Below the pieces are notes generated by a model. The model ran no database searches, was not told the origin of the DNA, and saw nothing but the letters and a program-made list of their open reading frames with translations. From assembly GCA_963677175.2 (NCBI GenBank), contig CAXXES010000001.1:1-64000 (forward strand): DNA of 64,000 nucleotides, read 5' to 3'. The first letter of the stretch is position 1, and each line of letters starts with the position of its first letter. Made by a program: the position numbers and the translations under genes. Shown here in pieces: positions 1 through 8,667 of the stretch. The stretch comes from Sunxiuqinia sp963677175. Lineage in GTDB: Bacteria; Bacteroidota; Bacteroidia; Bacteroidales; Prolixibacteraceae.

Positions 1-2
1 AC

Positions 3-736
3 GGCCAGTCTCCGGTCCACTTGGTCAATGCCTGGGCCGGCTACAACGGGCTGGTGCTTGGACAATGCAAATCGGAGGGGAAATCCAACGAAATCACCAC
101 CATCCCTTTATTGCTGGAGATTCTGGATATCGAAGGCTGCATTGTAACCATTGACGCTATGGGCACACAAACCAAAATAGCTGAAGCCATTGTGGGAGGA
201 AAGGGAGATTATATCCTGGCCTTAAAAGGGAACCAAAAAGAATTAAGGGAGGAAACCGAAAGCATTTTCCGGGTGCAGCAACCTGATTCAATTCACGAAG
301 TGGCCGAAAAAGGACACGGACGGATAGAAACACGCAAGTGTGAAGTGATCAACGACCTGGAGTTTTTGCACGGGAAGGAAAAAAATGGGAAGGACTGTCA
401 AGTATTATAAAAATTACCACCCAACGGATTGTCCGTGACAAAACCGAACATGAGACCCGTTACTACATCAGTAGTTTGAATACCTCGGCTGATCATTTTA
501 ACCAATATATCAGGATGCACTGGGGCGTGGAAAACTCATTGCACTGGACACTGGACATGACTTTTGGGGAGGACAGCCAAAGAAAGAGGGCCGGGATGGC
601 AGCCCAAAACTTTGCCCTTGTCAACAAAATTGCCCTTAATATATTGAAAAAGAACGGCTCCAAGGGAAGCCTCAAATCAAAAAGGCTCAGGGCTGGCTGG
701 GACAACAAGTTCCTGCTGAATTTAATCACAAATTAA
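3..736 (+). pseudogene. ISAs1 family transposase, 5' end outside window, frameshifted
   Basis: This is the C-terminal two thirds of a DDE transposase of the ISAs1 type. The reading frame is open from the left edge (GQSPVHLVNAW...), so the start lies outside the window. Family features visible are the IDAMGTQ segment, the GDYILALKGNQ segment, and the HWGVENSLHWTLDMTF block that carries the last catalytic Glu. The frame is lost at a run of seven A at 379-385. Reading one base back after the run restores WEGLSSIIKI and continues to the stop at 734-736. That is what deletion of one A from A8 would give, although a -1 slip on the A run is also conceivable. The family is clear; whether the gene is dead is less certain. 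Confidence 0.85.
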
Positions 737-750
737 ATGCGTTGACCCTG
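737..750 (+). repeat. Probable right terminal inverted repeat of the ISAs1 element
   Basis: The segment ATGCGTTGACCCTG begins directly after the transposase stop. Read inward it is CAGGGTCAACGCAT, which resembles the CAGGG-type ends I associate with ISAs1 elements. The left end is outside the window, so the repeat cannot be confirmed by pairing. Confidence 0.5.
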
Positions 751-810
751 GAGTTTTTAGTCGAAATCATTTCAAAAAAGGATTGTTTTACTATTTTTGC
801 ACACGCTTTC

Positions 811-882
811 GGCCCCATAGTTCAATGGATAGAATACAAGATTCCGGTTCTTGCGATCTGAGTTCGAGTCTCGGTGGGGTCA
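811..882 (+). tRNA. tRNA-Arg (anticodon CCG)
   Basis: A full cloverleaf is visible. The acceptor stem GGCCCCA pairs with TGGGGTC at the 3' end (one G-T pair). The anticodon stem CAAGA/TCTTG encloses the loop TTCCGGT with anticodon CCG. The T arm is CTGAG-TTCGAGT-CTCGG. CCA is not encoded. The gene stands alone about 60 bp beyond an ISAs1 end and before an IS701 copy. Confidence 0.93.
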
Positions 883-994
883 CTTGGCTTTATTTGGCTT
901 CAAAAGGGTATGATTTGTCTTCATACTCCTATTTTTTTATTTCTACTTTAACACATTTAAAATCTTTGATATGAATTGTTTATGTCCCACTGCC

Positions 995-2284
995 TTATTT
1001 TGTGACGTTGGTGCATTTGGTCAAAAACTGTTCTTCGGTCATTTCTTTATAGAGCTTGAAGACGAACCATTTCTTGATGTCGTTGGCCGAAAGCAGCGGA
1101 AGTTCCTCGAAGTTTCGTAGTTTTTCCTTGAGTATAAACGAAGAAACCATAAAGTTCAAAGCAACCTGATGTTGCCACGCCAGCCACTTGCGGGTCTGAA
1201 ACTGGTCGATTCCCAGTATTTGCTTGGATTCTTTGATGCAGTGTTCAACAAAGAACCGCTGAGCCTGCATGTACGCCAAGGCTTGGTGTGTGTATTGTTC
1301 CAGATTGGCATTGGTGAACGAATATTTTATTTCAATCGTGTTCTTTGCTGATTTTGTTTTTCGAATGACCAGCATCCGCGGCTCTATTTCGTTGATGTTT
1401 TTGTTCCAAATGAATACCCTTGCAAAGTGATACTCCCCAGTCAGTTTCCCTTTGGTTGTATTGCGGACCTTGATCTTTTCCCAATCACCGGGCTGAAGAT
1501 TTTCCATGTACTTGGTTACAGTCATGTCCGGTGTTGATGCTTTGAGCCTTTTTGGGGCGGGCCCTCTGTTTGATTTACGTTCGGGAAGGAACAGCTCTGG
1601 CTGGTCGATGAATATTTTTTGGTCGCTGTGGATATCCAGCATATAAACATAGCCCATTTGGTCGATTGACCGGGCCAGGTTGGCATCGTTGCCGTAATAG
1701 CCATCGCCGCCGATAAAATCGAACGAAACCCCGTTTTGAACTTGTTGACGGATAATTTCTTCGGCCAATTCCAGTTTGGTCTTGAACGCCCTGTTCCCTT
1801 CGGGGATGCCGGCTTCCTCGCAACGCTCCGGATCCTCGCACCAATCTTGTGGCAGGTATAACCGGGCATCGACCATTGAAGCAAAATCACCGTTGCTCAG
1901 GCAGGCAAACACGGCAACCTGCGAATTGGATATTTTGCCCACATTGCCACAGTACTGCCATCCAACACCAACACTTTTATCGCCTTTCTTCACCCAGCCG
2001 CTTTCGTCAATTATTAACCCGGTTAACTTCCGCTTGGGCAATACCGAGCTTACCTCTCTGGAAACCTGATCAATAACCTCGCGCTCGTCCCATTTTGACT
2101 CGGTAATAAAGTGTTGCATCTGATAGTAGTGGACATTCAGGTCTTCACTGATACGTTCAATGTTGCGTAATTGACTTTGCACAATTCCTTTCGTGTAATG
2201 TTCTGCTTTATCAAAAAATTTCTTTGTCCGGTTACAAAATATAGACTCATACGGGACAAGGTGTTCACTCAGCCTCCGGGACAA
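995..2284 (-). CDS. IS701 family transposase
   Basis: A 429-residue DDE transposase of the IS701 type. Typical landmarks are GLIIDESGWVKKG near residue 90 (first catalytic Asp), the GWQYCGNVGKI and SNSQVAVF blocks, a DFIGGDGYYGN block with the second Asp, and a C-terminal HQALAYMQAQRFFVEHCIKE block with the catalytic Glu. The frame given starts at a TTG. An ATG at 2302-2304 lies in another frame, and one extra A in the A5 run (2296-2300 on the plus strand) would join it to give MEKTLAWLSRRLSEHL. The start may therefore be damaged or mis-sequenced. No convincing terminal inverted repeats were found. Confidence 0.85.
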   Translation of the reverse strand: MSRRLSEHLVPYESIFCNRTKKFFDKAEHYTKGIVQSQLRNIERISEDLNVHYYQMQHFITESKWDEREVIDQVSREVSSVLPKRKLTGLIIDESGWVKKGDKSVGVGWQYCGNVGKISNSQVAVFACLSNGDFASMVDARLYLPQDWCEDPERCEEAGIPEGNRAFKTKLELAEEIIRQQVQNGVSFDFIGGDGYYGNDANLARSIDQMGYVYMLDIHSDQKIFIDQPELFLPERKSNRGPAPKRLKASTPDMTVTKYMENLQPGDWEKIKVRNTTKGKLTGEYHFARVFIWNKNINEIEPRMLVIRKTKSAKNTIEIKYSFTNANLEQYTHQALAYMQAQRFFVEHCIKESKQILGIDQFQTRKWLAWQHQVALNFMVSSFILKEKLRNFEELPLLSANDIKKWFVFKLYKEMTEEQFLTKCTNVTK

Positions 2285-2304
2285 CCAGGCCAGTGTTTTT
2301 CCAT

Positions 2305-2649
2305 ATGTATTACTTTTTTTACGTGGTGTTAAACATAGCTCGGAACGATAGATTTGTTCTTCGATGATACCTCTAAAATACTAAAAAACGATTACTTAAC
2401 CAAATTTAAATCAAAGAAAATCAACACCTTAAAGCCTTTTTTCTAATCTGTTAAAGTAGAACTAATTAGTCATTCGATGGTCATTTCATCGACATTTATT
2501 GCCAGTGGTTGGAATTTGGAACTTGGAATTTAATGAGGTCGCCATTGGCTATTGGTAATTAGTTGTTCGTAAGCGATTTCATGTTAAGTTGAATTGTCGA
2601 TTGAAAGAACTATCCATCATAGGAGTCGTAGAACTAAAATTCGTATACT
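2305..2649. other. Intergenic region, nothing recognised
   Basis: AT-rich stretch between the IS701 transposase and the nitrilase-family gene. It should contain the right end of the IS701 element and the promoter of the downstream gene, but I could not place either. No RNA gene, hairpin or convincing ORF was seen. Confidence 0.4.
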
Positions 2650-3429
2650 ATGACAAACAACTTGTATATTGCGTTGGTGCAGTGCGAGCTGGCTTGGGAG
2701 CAGCCGGCTGAAAACCGCAAGCATTTGTTTCACTTATTGGACGATCTTCCCGGTGAAACAGATTTGGTTGTGTTTCCCGAAATGTTTGCCACCGGCTTTA
2801 GCATGCATGTGGAAAAATGTGCTGAAACCATGGATGGTGAAACCATTCAATGGATGAAGCAACTGGCTGGAGAAAAACAATTGGTGGCAGCTAGCAGCCT
2901 GATGATTCGCGAAAATGGCAAGTTTTTCAACCGCTTTGTTTTTGCGTATCCCGACGGGAAGCTGGAATACTACGACAAACGACACCTGTTTTCAATGGGA
3001 GAGGAGCACCTGCATTTTACCGCCGGACAGACGCGTAAATTGATTCAAATCAAATCATTTCGAATAATTCCGCAGGTATGCTATGATTTGCGTTTTCCGG
3101 TATTCAGCCGAAACCGGCAGGATTACGATTTGCTGATCAACACCGCCAACTGGCCGGCACCCCGCCGCGAAGCCTGGCAAACCCTGTTGAAAGCACGAGC
3201 CATTGAGAATCAAGCCTATGTTGCCGGAATCAACCGCATTGGCAGCGACGCGAACGGTATCAACTATGTTGGCGATACGTGCTTCGTCGATCCGAAAGGA
3301 AAAGTGATGGCTGCCGCCGAAGACAAGAAAGAACAAATCATTACCGCCAAACTCTCCAAAGACTCGCTTGAGAAATTCCGCAACAACTTCCGTGTTTTAC
3401 CCGATGCCGATGACTTTCAGCTGAAGTGA
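2650..3429 (+). CDS. Nitrilase-superfamily amidohydrolase, omega-amidase (YafV-like)
   Basis: A 259-residue cytoplasmic enzyme of the carbon-nitrogen hydrolase superfamily. The catalytic triad is readable: Glu44 in VFPEMF, Lys110 in YYDKRHLF, and Cys144 in QVCYDLRFP. The short length and the CYDLRFP signature fit the omega-amidase branch (Nit2/YafV), which hydrolyses alpha-ketoglutaramate and alpha-ketosuccinamate left by glutamine and asparagine transaminases. That substrate is inferred from the family. The gene starts at an ATG and appears monocistronic; the next gene is 307 bp downstream and carries its own operators. No signal peptide is present. Confidence 0.85.
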   Translation: MTNNLYIALVQCELAWEQPAENRKHLFHLLDDLPGETDLVVFPEMFATGFSMHVEKCAETMDGETIQWMKQLAGEKQLVAASSLMIRENGKFFNRFVFAYPDGKLEYYDKRHLFSMGEEHLHFTAGQTRKLIQIKSFRIIPQVCYDLRFPVFSRNRQDYDLLINTANWPAPRREAWQTLLKARAIENQAYVAGINRIGSDANGINYVGDTCFVDPKGKVMAAAEDKKEQIITAKLSKDSLEKFRNNFRVLPDADDFQLK

Positions 3430-3505
3430 TCTATCTCGATAGGACCTATTTTTTCACCTATGAATTCCCCTATTCCGGAATCAAATTTTGATCATTTAAG
3501 GTTAT

Positions 3506-3541
3506 AACTACAAATTTAGTTTGAAAACTAAAATATTAGTT
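3506..3541. promoter_or_regulatory. Pair of BlaI-type operator palindromes, upstream pair
   Basis: Two 16-bp inverted repeats of the form AACTAA-N4-TTAGTT lie exactly 20 bp apart. The first, at 3506-3521, is AACTAC-AAAT-TTAGTT. The second, at 3526-3541, is AACTAA-AATA-TTAGTT and is a perfect palindrome in its arms. The second falls in the spacer of a strong promoter (3520-3550), where a bound repressor would block RNA polymerase. Assignment to the BlaI protein encoded at 3737 is by position and by analogy with BlaI/MecI operators. Confidence 0.7.
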
Positions 3542-3550
3542 GTAAATTTG
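3520..3550 (+). promoter_or_regulatory. Bacteroidota-type promoter of the blaI-blaR1 operon
   Basis: TTTG at 3520-3523 is followed by 19 bases and TAAATTTG at 3543-3550, a perfect match to the TTTG/TAnnTTTG consensus of Bacteroidota sigma factor sites. Transcription would start near 3557 and give a leader of about 180 nt that contains the second operator pair. Confidence 0.7.
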
Positions 3551-3659
3551 AACTGGAATTCCAAATCAATAATCATTCATAAAAAATCATGTTATGAAAC
3601 GAAGAGAGACTTTTCAGCAAGCAAATTACTTCACCTAGTGAAATTTTTTTGGATATTAA

Positions 3660-3695
3660 AACTAAATAATTAGTTTTTTAACTGCTCTTGTAGTT
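3660..3695. promoter_or_regulatory. Pair of BlaI-type operator palindromes, proximal pair
   Basis: The 16-bp repeat AACTAA-ATAA-TTAGTT at 3660-3675 is followed exactly 20 bp later by a weaker copy, AACTGC-TCTT-GTAGTT, at 3680-3695. This repeats the geometry of the pair at 3506-3541. A weaker -7-like box (GAATTTTG, 3705-3712) follows, so a second, gene-proximal promoter is possible. Confidence 0.65.
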
Positions 3696-3736
3696 AGTTG
3701 GCCTGAATTTTGTAATAGCTTCAACCTGAATAAAAA

Positions 3737-4132
3737 ATGAACCTAATGAAAGAATTGACAAAAGCAGAAGAACAAGTGATGCAATTGCTTTGGAAGAAGG
3801 AAAAAGCCTTTGTAAAAGAGTTGATTGAACAGATGCCCGAACCGAAACCTGCCTACAACACGGTTTCTACCATCATAAGAATTTTGGAGAAAAAGGGCTT
3901 TGTTGCTTACGAGGCTTTTGGTAAAACACACCGTTACTTTCCACTAATTAGCAAAAAGGAGTACACGCGGAAGTACATGAAAAACTTTATGAAAGGTTAT
4001 TTTAGCAATTCTTTTAAGGAGATGGTTTCGTTTTTTGCACGCGAAGACAACATGAGCCTGGCTGAACTGGAAGAACTGATGAAAGAAGTGGGCAAGGATT
4101 TGAACGCCCCTAACACCAAACGCGATGAATAG
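3737..4132 (+). CDS. BlaI/MecI/CopY family transcriptional repressor
   Basis: A 131-residue winged-helix repressor. The N-terminal LTKAEEQVMQLLWKKEKAFVKEL and the segment PAYNTVSTIIRILEKKGFV are the hallmark DNA-binding helices of the BlaI family. In the family the dimer is released from DNA when the partner membrane peptidase cleaves it. The gene overlaps the next one by eight bases (4125-4132), indicating translational coupling with the BlaR1-like sensor. Four operator-like palindromes in the 230 bp upstream point to autorepression. No beta-lactamase gene is nearby, so the controlled function is probably the TonB-type protein encoded in the same operon and possibly the TPR gene after it. 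Confidence 0.9.
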   Translation: MNLMKELTKAEEQVMQLLWKKEKAFVKELIEQMPEPKPAYNTVSTIIRILEKKGFVAYEAFGKTHRYFPLISKKEYTRKYMKNFMKGYFSNSFKEMVSFFAREDNMSLAELEELMKEVGKDLNAPNTKRDE

Positions 4133-5639
4133 CTTTATCAATTACATTTTGGAATCGGGCGTTAGCCTGGGAGCCCTGGCGCTCATTTATTACGTGTTTT
4201 TGCGTAACGAAACCTTTTTCAAAGCCAACCGCTTGTTTTTACTTTTTGCAGTCGTTTTTTCAAGCTTACTGCCTTTGTTTCAGTTCAAAGTTTTCGGTTC
4301 ATCAGGGCAAGGCAATGCGCTGATGGCGGGATCCGGAACATCCAATATGCTGGAAACAATTACGGTTAGTAGCTCCGGCTTTTCCAATTCGCTGGCTAAC
4401 TGGATTTCAACCAGCCAGCTGTTGGTTTATGCTTATGTAGTGGGGGCCATCGTCATGGGTTTGATTGTGCTCGTCCGGTTGGCTCAATTGGCTTACGTCA
4501 TAAAAAAAGGCCAGTTGGTCACTAAAAGTGGAATCAACTACGTTTATATCGACGAAAATTCAAGCCCGTACTCCTTCCTCAATTATTTGTTTGTTAGCCG
4601 AAGCCTGGAAAAACAGCCGGACTGGGAAAAAATGCTTGCACACGAAAGCGAACATATCCGCCAGGGACATACGGTGGATATCTTAATACTCGAGCTCATC
4701 AGTATTTTTCAGTGGTTTAACCCGTTTTTCTGGTTACTTCGGCGGGTCATTAAAGAAAACCACGAATATATGGCTGATCGGGCGGTATTAAATCAGGGTG
4801 TGACCGTCAATCATTACAAAACGGTTTTGGTCACCCAGTTTATAGGTAATCAGTTTTCGATTGCCAACAATTTTAATTCTTCACTAATTAAATCAAGATT
4901 AAAAATGATGACAAAAATAAAATCTTCAAACCTAGCCAAATGGCGTTACCTCATGGGAGCACTTATGGCTTTTACCCTTGTGCTGGTATTTGCCTGCGAA
5001 AATAAGGACGAGAACTTAGCCAAAAACGAAGCGACAGAACAAGGGGTCCAAATTAAATCGGAAACCGGCGAGCAACCATTGTATTTAATTGATGGCGAAA
5101 TGGCCGACAGCGAAACGATGGGTAAGTTGGATCCGAATAGTATTCTGTCAATCAATGTAAATAAGGAAGTGAATAACCCGTACATCGAAAAATATGGGGA
5201 GTTGGCAAAGAACGGAGTGGTCGATATCATCCTGAAGAGTGGTGCACTGGATTCAAAGAACACGGCCATCAATGACGTCGTGGTGGTTGGATACGCCGGA
5301 CAGACTGCTGGTGCTGATGATCCCGCCGTCTTTAATATTGTTGAAGAGATGCCGGAGTTCCCGGGAGGTGAGTTGGAACTGCGTAAATTTATCGCGCAGC
5401 GTGTCAAATATCCTGTTATTGCTCAAGAGAACAGGATTCAGGGAAAAGTATATGTGACATTTGTGGTTGAAAAAGACGGTTCGGTTGGACGAATTAAGAT
5501 AGCCCGTGGCGTTCATCCGTCATTGGATGCGGAAGCCATGCGAGTGGTGAACGAAATGCCAAACTGGACGCCAGGAAAGCAGCGGGGTGTAAATGTTGCT
5601 GTATCTTACACCGTTCCGATTGAGTTTGTTTTGCAATAG
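4125..5639 (+). CDS. BlaR1-like M56 peptidase with C-terminal TonB domain
   Basis: A 504-residue membrane protein with three visible parts. The first 270 residues hold several hydrophobic segments and the M56 zinc-peptidase motif HESEH (about residue 173) with the downstream ENHEYMAD segment. A transmembrane helix near residue 285 ends in LVFAC. The C-terminal 100 residues (PEFPGGELELRKFI ... YTVPIEFVLQ) form a TonB energy-transducer C-terminal domain. Between them lies a segment (about 320-370) resembling the plug-like domain often found in Bacteroidota M56-TonB proteins. By family logic the N-terminal part senses a signal and cleaves BlaI, while the periplasmic TonB domain would contact an outer-membrane receptor. 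The signal and receptor are unknown. Confidence 0.88.
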   Translation: MNSFINYILESGVSLGALALIYYVFLRNETFFKANRLFLLFAVVFSSLLPLFQFKVFGSSGQGNALMAGSGTSNMLETITVSSSGFSNSLANWISTSQLLVYAYVVGAIVMGLIVLVRLAQLAYVIKKGQLVTKSGINYVYIDENSSPYSFLNYLFVSRSLEKQPDWEKMLAHESEHIRQGHTVDILILELISIFQWFNPFFWLLRRVIKENHEYMADRAVLNQGVTVNHYKTVLVTQFIGNQFSIANNFNSSLIKSRLKMMTKIKSSNLAKWRYLMGALMAFTLVLVFACENKDENLAKNEATEQGVQIKSETGEQPLYLIDGEMADSETMGKLDPNSILSINVNKEVNNPYIEKYGELAKNGVVDIILKSGALDSKNTAINDVVVVGYAGQTAGADDPAVFNIVEEMPEFPGGELELRKFIAQRVKYPVIAQENRIQGKVYVTFVVEKDGSVGRIKIARGVHPSLDAEAMRVVNEMPNWTPGKQRGVNVAVSYTVPIEFVLQ

Positions 5640-5645
5640 AACTTA

Positions 5646-5688
5646 AAGTTTGGTGTAAATCCAGACCCTGAAGGTTTACACCAAACTT
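5646..5688. terminator. Strong intergenic hairpin after blaR1
   Basis: AAGTTTGGTGTAAA at 5646-5659 pairs perfectly with TTTACACCAAACTT at 5675-5688. The 14-bp stem begins seven bases after the stop codon. There is no clear T run on the plus strand, so it may act as a partial terminator or an mRNA processing/stability element between the sensor gene and the TPR gene 20 bp further on. Confidence 0.55.
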
Positions 5689-5707
5689 ACTTCAAAACAA
5701 TAAAGCC

Positions 5708-6949
5708 ATGTTCAGAAAATTAACCGTTGCCTTTTTGCTGTTTCTCCCGGCGGTGAGTTTTGCCCAGGATGAAGTCGACTTGTTGCTCTTAAAACAGGAA
5801 TACGCCAAAGCGATTGAACTGATCGATCAGAAACTTCAAGCTCAGCCAAGCGGGGAGTTGTATTTTAAGAAAAGCCTTGCGCATAAAGAACTCATGGACT
5901 ATCCGTCGGCCATCGCTGATTTGGATTCAGCGTTGAGCAAAGAACCACTAAAGGTGAGTTATTTGTCCAACAGGGCAGATCTTTTGCAGGCCTTGGGCAA
6001 CCATCACGAGGCTTCGATTGATTTTGAGCGGGCACTTTCATTAAAGCCGGATGATTTGCTGATTAAGTATGATCTTGGGAAATCCTGGCTATATCTGAAT
6101 GACTATAAAAAGGCATACACCACTTTTGCCGAAATATTAGATATTGATTCTACGAATGTGATGTATAAAAAGTACGGTGCATTGTCGGCTTACAAAGCGG
6201 ATTCGTTTAAAGTTGCAGCTGGTTTATACGAAAGCTATCTCCAGCAAAACCCCAACGACCTGACGGCCTATTTTAATCTGTCTAGTGCATACGAAAAGTT
6301 GAAGGACAAGAATAGGATAATGATGACCTTATACCGGGCCGGTCATCAATTTCCAAATAACCGAACGATTCAACTGAAAACGGCTAATGCTTCCTTCGAA
6401 AATAAAGATTTTCAGATGGCTCAGCGTTTATATCACCAATACATGACCCGACATGATACGCTCTTGCCGGTTCTCCTGAATTATGGAATTTGCCTGTACC
6501 ACAATAAGTACACCGAGGATGCGATTGAAATTCTGGAGAAATGCTATTTAGCGGCGCCAAACGATGTTTATGTGAATTTTTACCTTGGGGTGAGTCATAA
6601 ACGTTTGGATCACTATGAACTGGCTTCCAAATACCTTGATTGTGCCATTTATATTTCTGTCCCTGAATTTCATCCGGAAATGTATCACCATTTGGCGCAG
6701 GTTTATGGTTCGCTACGGGAGTTTGAGAAGTCGATTGAATGTTACCAAAAGGCCTACGATCTGGATTCACGGAAAGTAGAAGTTTTATTTGAGATCGCGA
6801 CAACCTACGAGGAGTACAATTTCAATAAAACGCTGGCAATAAATTATTACCGGTCGTATTTGTTGGAAGCCGGCGAAAAGGCCGAAAATGCGGACTATGC
6901 ACTCGACCGGATCCAGCGGATTAAGGAAGAATTATTCTTTGAAGAATAG
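5708..6949 (+). CDS. Secreted tetratricopeptide repeat (TPR) protein
   Basis: A 413-residue protein with a signal peptide (hydrophobic FLLFLPAVSFAQ, probable cleavage after the Ala of SFA) followed by an all-helical array of about ten TPR units. Recognisable units include YPSAIADLDSALSKEP, HHEASIDFERALSLKP and FEKSIECYQKAYDLD. TPR arrays are protein-binding scaffolds; no catalytic motif is present. The location should be periplasmic. It follows the BlaR1-TonB gene across a hairpin and may be cotranscribed by read-through, a common neighbourhood for M56-TonB pairs in Bacteroidota. The specific role is unknown. Confidence 0.8.
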   Translation: MFRKLTVAFLLFLPAVSFAQDEVDLLLLKQEYAKAIELIDQKLQAQPSGELYFKKSLAHKELMDYPSAIADLDSALSKEPLKVSYLSNRADLLQALGNHHEASIDFERALSLKPDDLLIKYDLGKSWLYLNDYKKAYTTFAEILDIDSTNVMYKKYGALSAYKADSFKVAAGLYESYLQQNPNDLTAYFNLSSAYEKLKDKNRIMMTLYRAGHQFPNNRTIQLKTANASFENKDFQMAQRLYHQYMTRHDTLLPVLLNYGICLYHNKYTEDAIEILEKCYLAAPNDVYVNFYLGVSHKRLDHYELASKYLDCAIYISVPEFHPEMYHHLAQVYGSLREFEKSIECYQKAYDLDSRKVEVLFEIATTYEEYNFNKTLAINYYRSYLLEAGEKAENADYALDRIQRIKEELFFEE

Positions 6950-6950
6950 C

Positions 6951-7352
6951 CTACGAAGCTTCAGCCAGAAGTTGAATGGCTTCCTGCTTTAAAACCGGAG
7001 GCAGTTGAATTTTGCGCCGCTCAATGCTGAGCAACCACTTGCGGATTTCTTCGCTGTCGAGGGTATAAAGCACATCGCGGAATTCGTCTATTTGTTCGTC
7101 GCGGTATTCGTTTGGATTTACTCCTTGAAAACGGTCCAGTTCTTCGTCTTCGAAATAAACAATTTCATCGGGGTTGTTGAGCATCTCCTCAAAATCGCAT
7201 ACCTCGTGTGCGCCGCAGCAATCCAAAGCAACGTTCACGCCTTCATCGGTTGCGTCGCTTTCCGGATCTTTTTTACCAAACCGGTTCGAAAGCCAGGTTC
7301 CACCTGCCAGCAACAAGAACAGCGCAACAATAATTCCTACTAAAACCAGCAT
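6951..7352 (-). CDS. Small membrane-anchored protein with a CCGxHxVC motif
   Basis: A 133-residue protein. The N-terminus (MLVLVGIIVALFLLLAGG) is a single membrane anchor. The soluble part contains DCCGAHEVCDF, three cysteines and a histidine that look like a metal or redox site, followed by a very acidic stretch (EIVYFEDEELDRFQG) and a helical C-terminal region (LYTLDSEEIRKWLLSIE). I recognise this as a conserved Bacteroidota family but know no established function. It converges on the TPR gene with one base between the two stops. Confidence 0.65.
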   Translation of the reverse strand: MLVLVGIIVALFLLLAGGTWLSNRFGKKDPESDATDEGVNVALDCCGAHEVCDFEEMLNNPDEIVYFEDEELDRFQGVNPNEYRDEQIDEFRDVLYTLDSEEIRKWLLSIERRKIQLPPVLKQEAIQLLAEAS

Positions 7353-7590
7353 AACTTAAATTCTTCCTCCATCAATCTAAACAACTCTCCCCAAAGAGCG
7401 TTGAGAATCAAATTCTTTTTTTGAATGAATTGGCTGGCAAAGTTAGCATGAAAAATAAAATTCACGATGAAATGAGCTTCTGAATTAACGATTTATTTCC
7501 GTGCTGATTGCTGTTGACGGTTGTGAACCGAAACGGTTCGATTTACATTTGGCACCGATGCAAGGGAATAAAAAAAACTGGTCGGTGTTC

Positions 7591-8436
7591 TTAGTTGTCA
7601 TGCAGAAGTAAATCAACCCAAAAGGGTAGGTGGTCTGAAGCTTTCTGCGATTGTTTGTTGTTAATCACGTCTTCATTAAGTAGTTTAAATCCCTCTTTGT
7701 TCGTATAAAGAATATGGTCGATTTTCCGGTTGGGATTAATATTTGGAATGGTGGGCTCAAATTTCGTACTCGCTTCGGTAAAAACCTCGCGCAGGATATT
7801 CATCGATTCTGACTCGGTTTTGGTGTTAAGATCGCCGGCTAAAATCAAAGGATACTTTAATTGTTTGATCGTTTCAATGATTTTTTTGGACTGAAGAATC
7901 CGATTTCTTTCGGACAGGTAATCCCAATGCGTTGAAGCAAAGTAAACGATTTGCTGATTTGGCAACACTACTTTTGCCAGCCCCATAACCCGGTCTTCGC
8001 TGGTCAGACTGGTGTCCTTGGGTAAGACAATGGTTTGGGATTCGCTGATTGGAAAGCTCGATAAAATACCCTGTCCATAAGATCCATCCTGAAATGGAAT
8101 TGCCCGGAAGAAATGGAAGTTCATTTCCAGTTTTTGAGCCAGATATTCCAGCTGAAACTGCTTGCCAGACCGGTCAGCTACACTGTCCAGCTCCTGCACC
8201 GCTATTAACTGGGCTCCCGACTCGCGAATAATATCGGCAAAAGCATCCAAATTGATCACATCGTCCGATTCAGGCGGATTGCCATGATGAATGTTGTAGG
8301 TCATGATCCAGATTTTCAGGTTATCGATTGTTTGTTTTTCTTTGGGACTTGAACTCCCTGAAGCTTTGTTTGTACTTGCCGAAATGCTGATAGCGACGGC
8401 AAGGATGGTTGTTAAAAGAAGGGCTCTGTTTTTCAT
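7591..8436 (-). CDS. Secreted endonuclease/exonuclease/phosphatase (EEP) family hydrolase
   Basis: A 281-residue protein with an N-terminal signal peptide (residues 1-21). It has the EEP fold signatures MTYNIHHG (metal-binding Asn), AVQELD (catalytic Glu), STHWDYLSERNR, LAGDLNT (the DLN motif) and the C-terminal SDHLP (catalytic His). The family includes nucleases, sphingomyelinases and inositol-phosphate phosphatases. The substrate cannot be deduced here, and a periplasmic phosphodiesterase is the safest description. It is transcribed with the same orientation as the sugar operon but separated from its last gene by about 230 bp, so it is probably independent. Confidence 0.8.
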   Translation of the reverse strand: MKNRALLLTTILAVAISISASTNKASGSSSPKEKQTIDNLKIWIMTYNIHHGNPPESDDVINLDAFADIIRESGAQLIAVQELDSVADRSGKQFQLEYLAQKLEMNFHFFRAIPFQDGSYGQGILSSFPISESQTIVLPKDTSLTSEDRVMGLAKVVLPNQQIVYFASTHWDYLSERNRILQSKKIIETIKQLKYPLILAGDLNTKTESESMNILREVFTEASTKFEPTIPNINPNRKIDHILYTNKEGFKLLNEDVINNKQSQKASDHLPFWVDLLLHDN

Positions 8437-8667
8437 TCGTTTTTTAATTTGAGCATGTATCTCAGGAAAACAAACCAGATCAACCCATTTTGAAGAGATG
8501 CATTTGCCAGACTTGTTTTGTTGCTAAGTTAACCAGATTTTAATCGTTGAAAAATGCCACATGAAAATTAATTGAACGATAATTTTTTCGGTGAAGAATT
8601 CAATGGACCGTTTTAAGATACAGATCGTTGGTTTAAATTGATTTTTTTAATGAATCCTAGGGGAAAA

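Noticed and set aside
783..974. 63-residue ORF over the tRNA-Arg gene
   Set aside because: It reads through the tRNA and has no protein-like composition.
3594..3638. Mini-ORF MKRRETFQQANYFT in the blaI leader
   Set aside because: Fourteen codons inside the predicted leader could be a leader peptide, but there is no attenuator-like structure to support it.
4946..5407. Long minus-strand ORF inside blaR1
   Set aside because: It is a shadow of the M56-TonB gene with no start context or domain.
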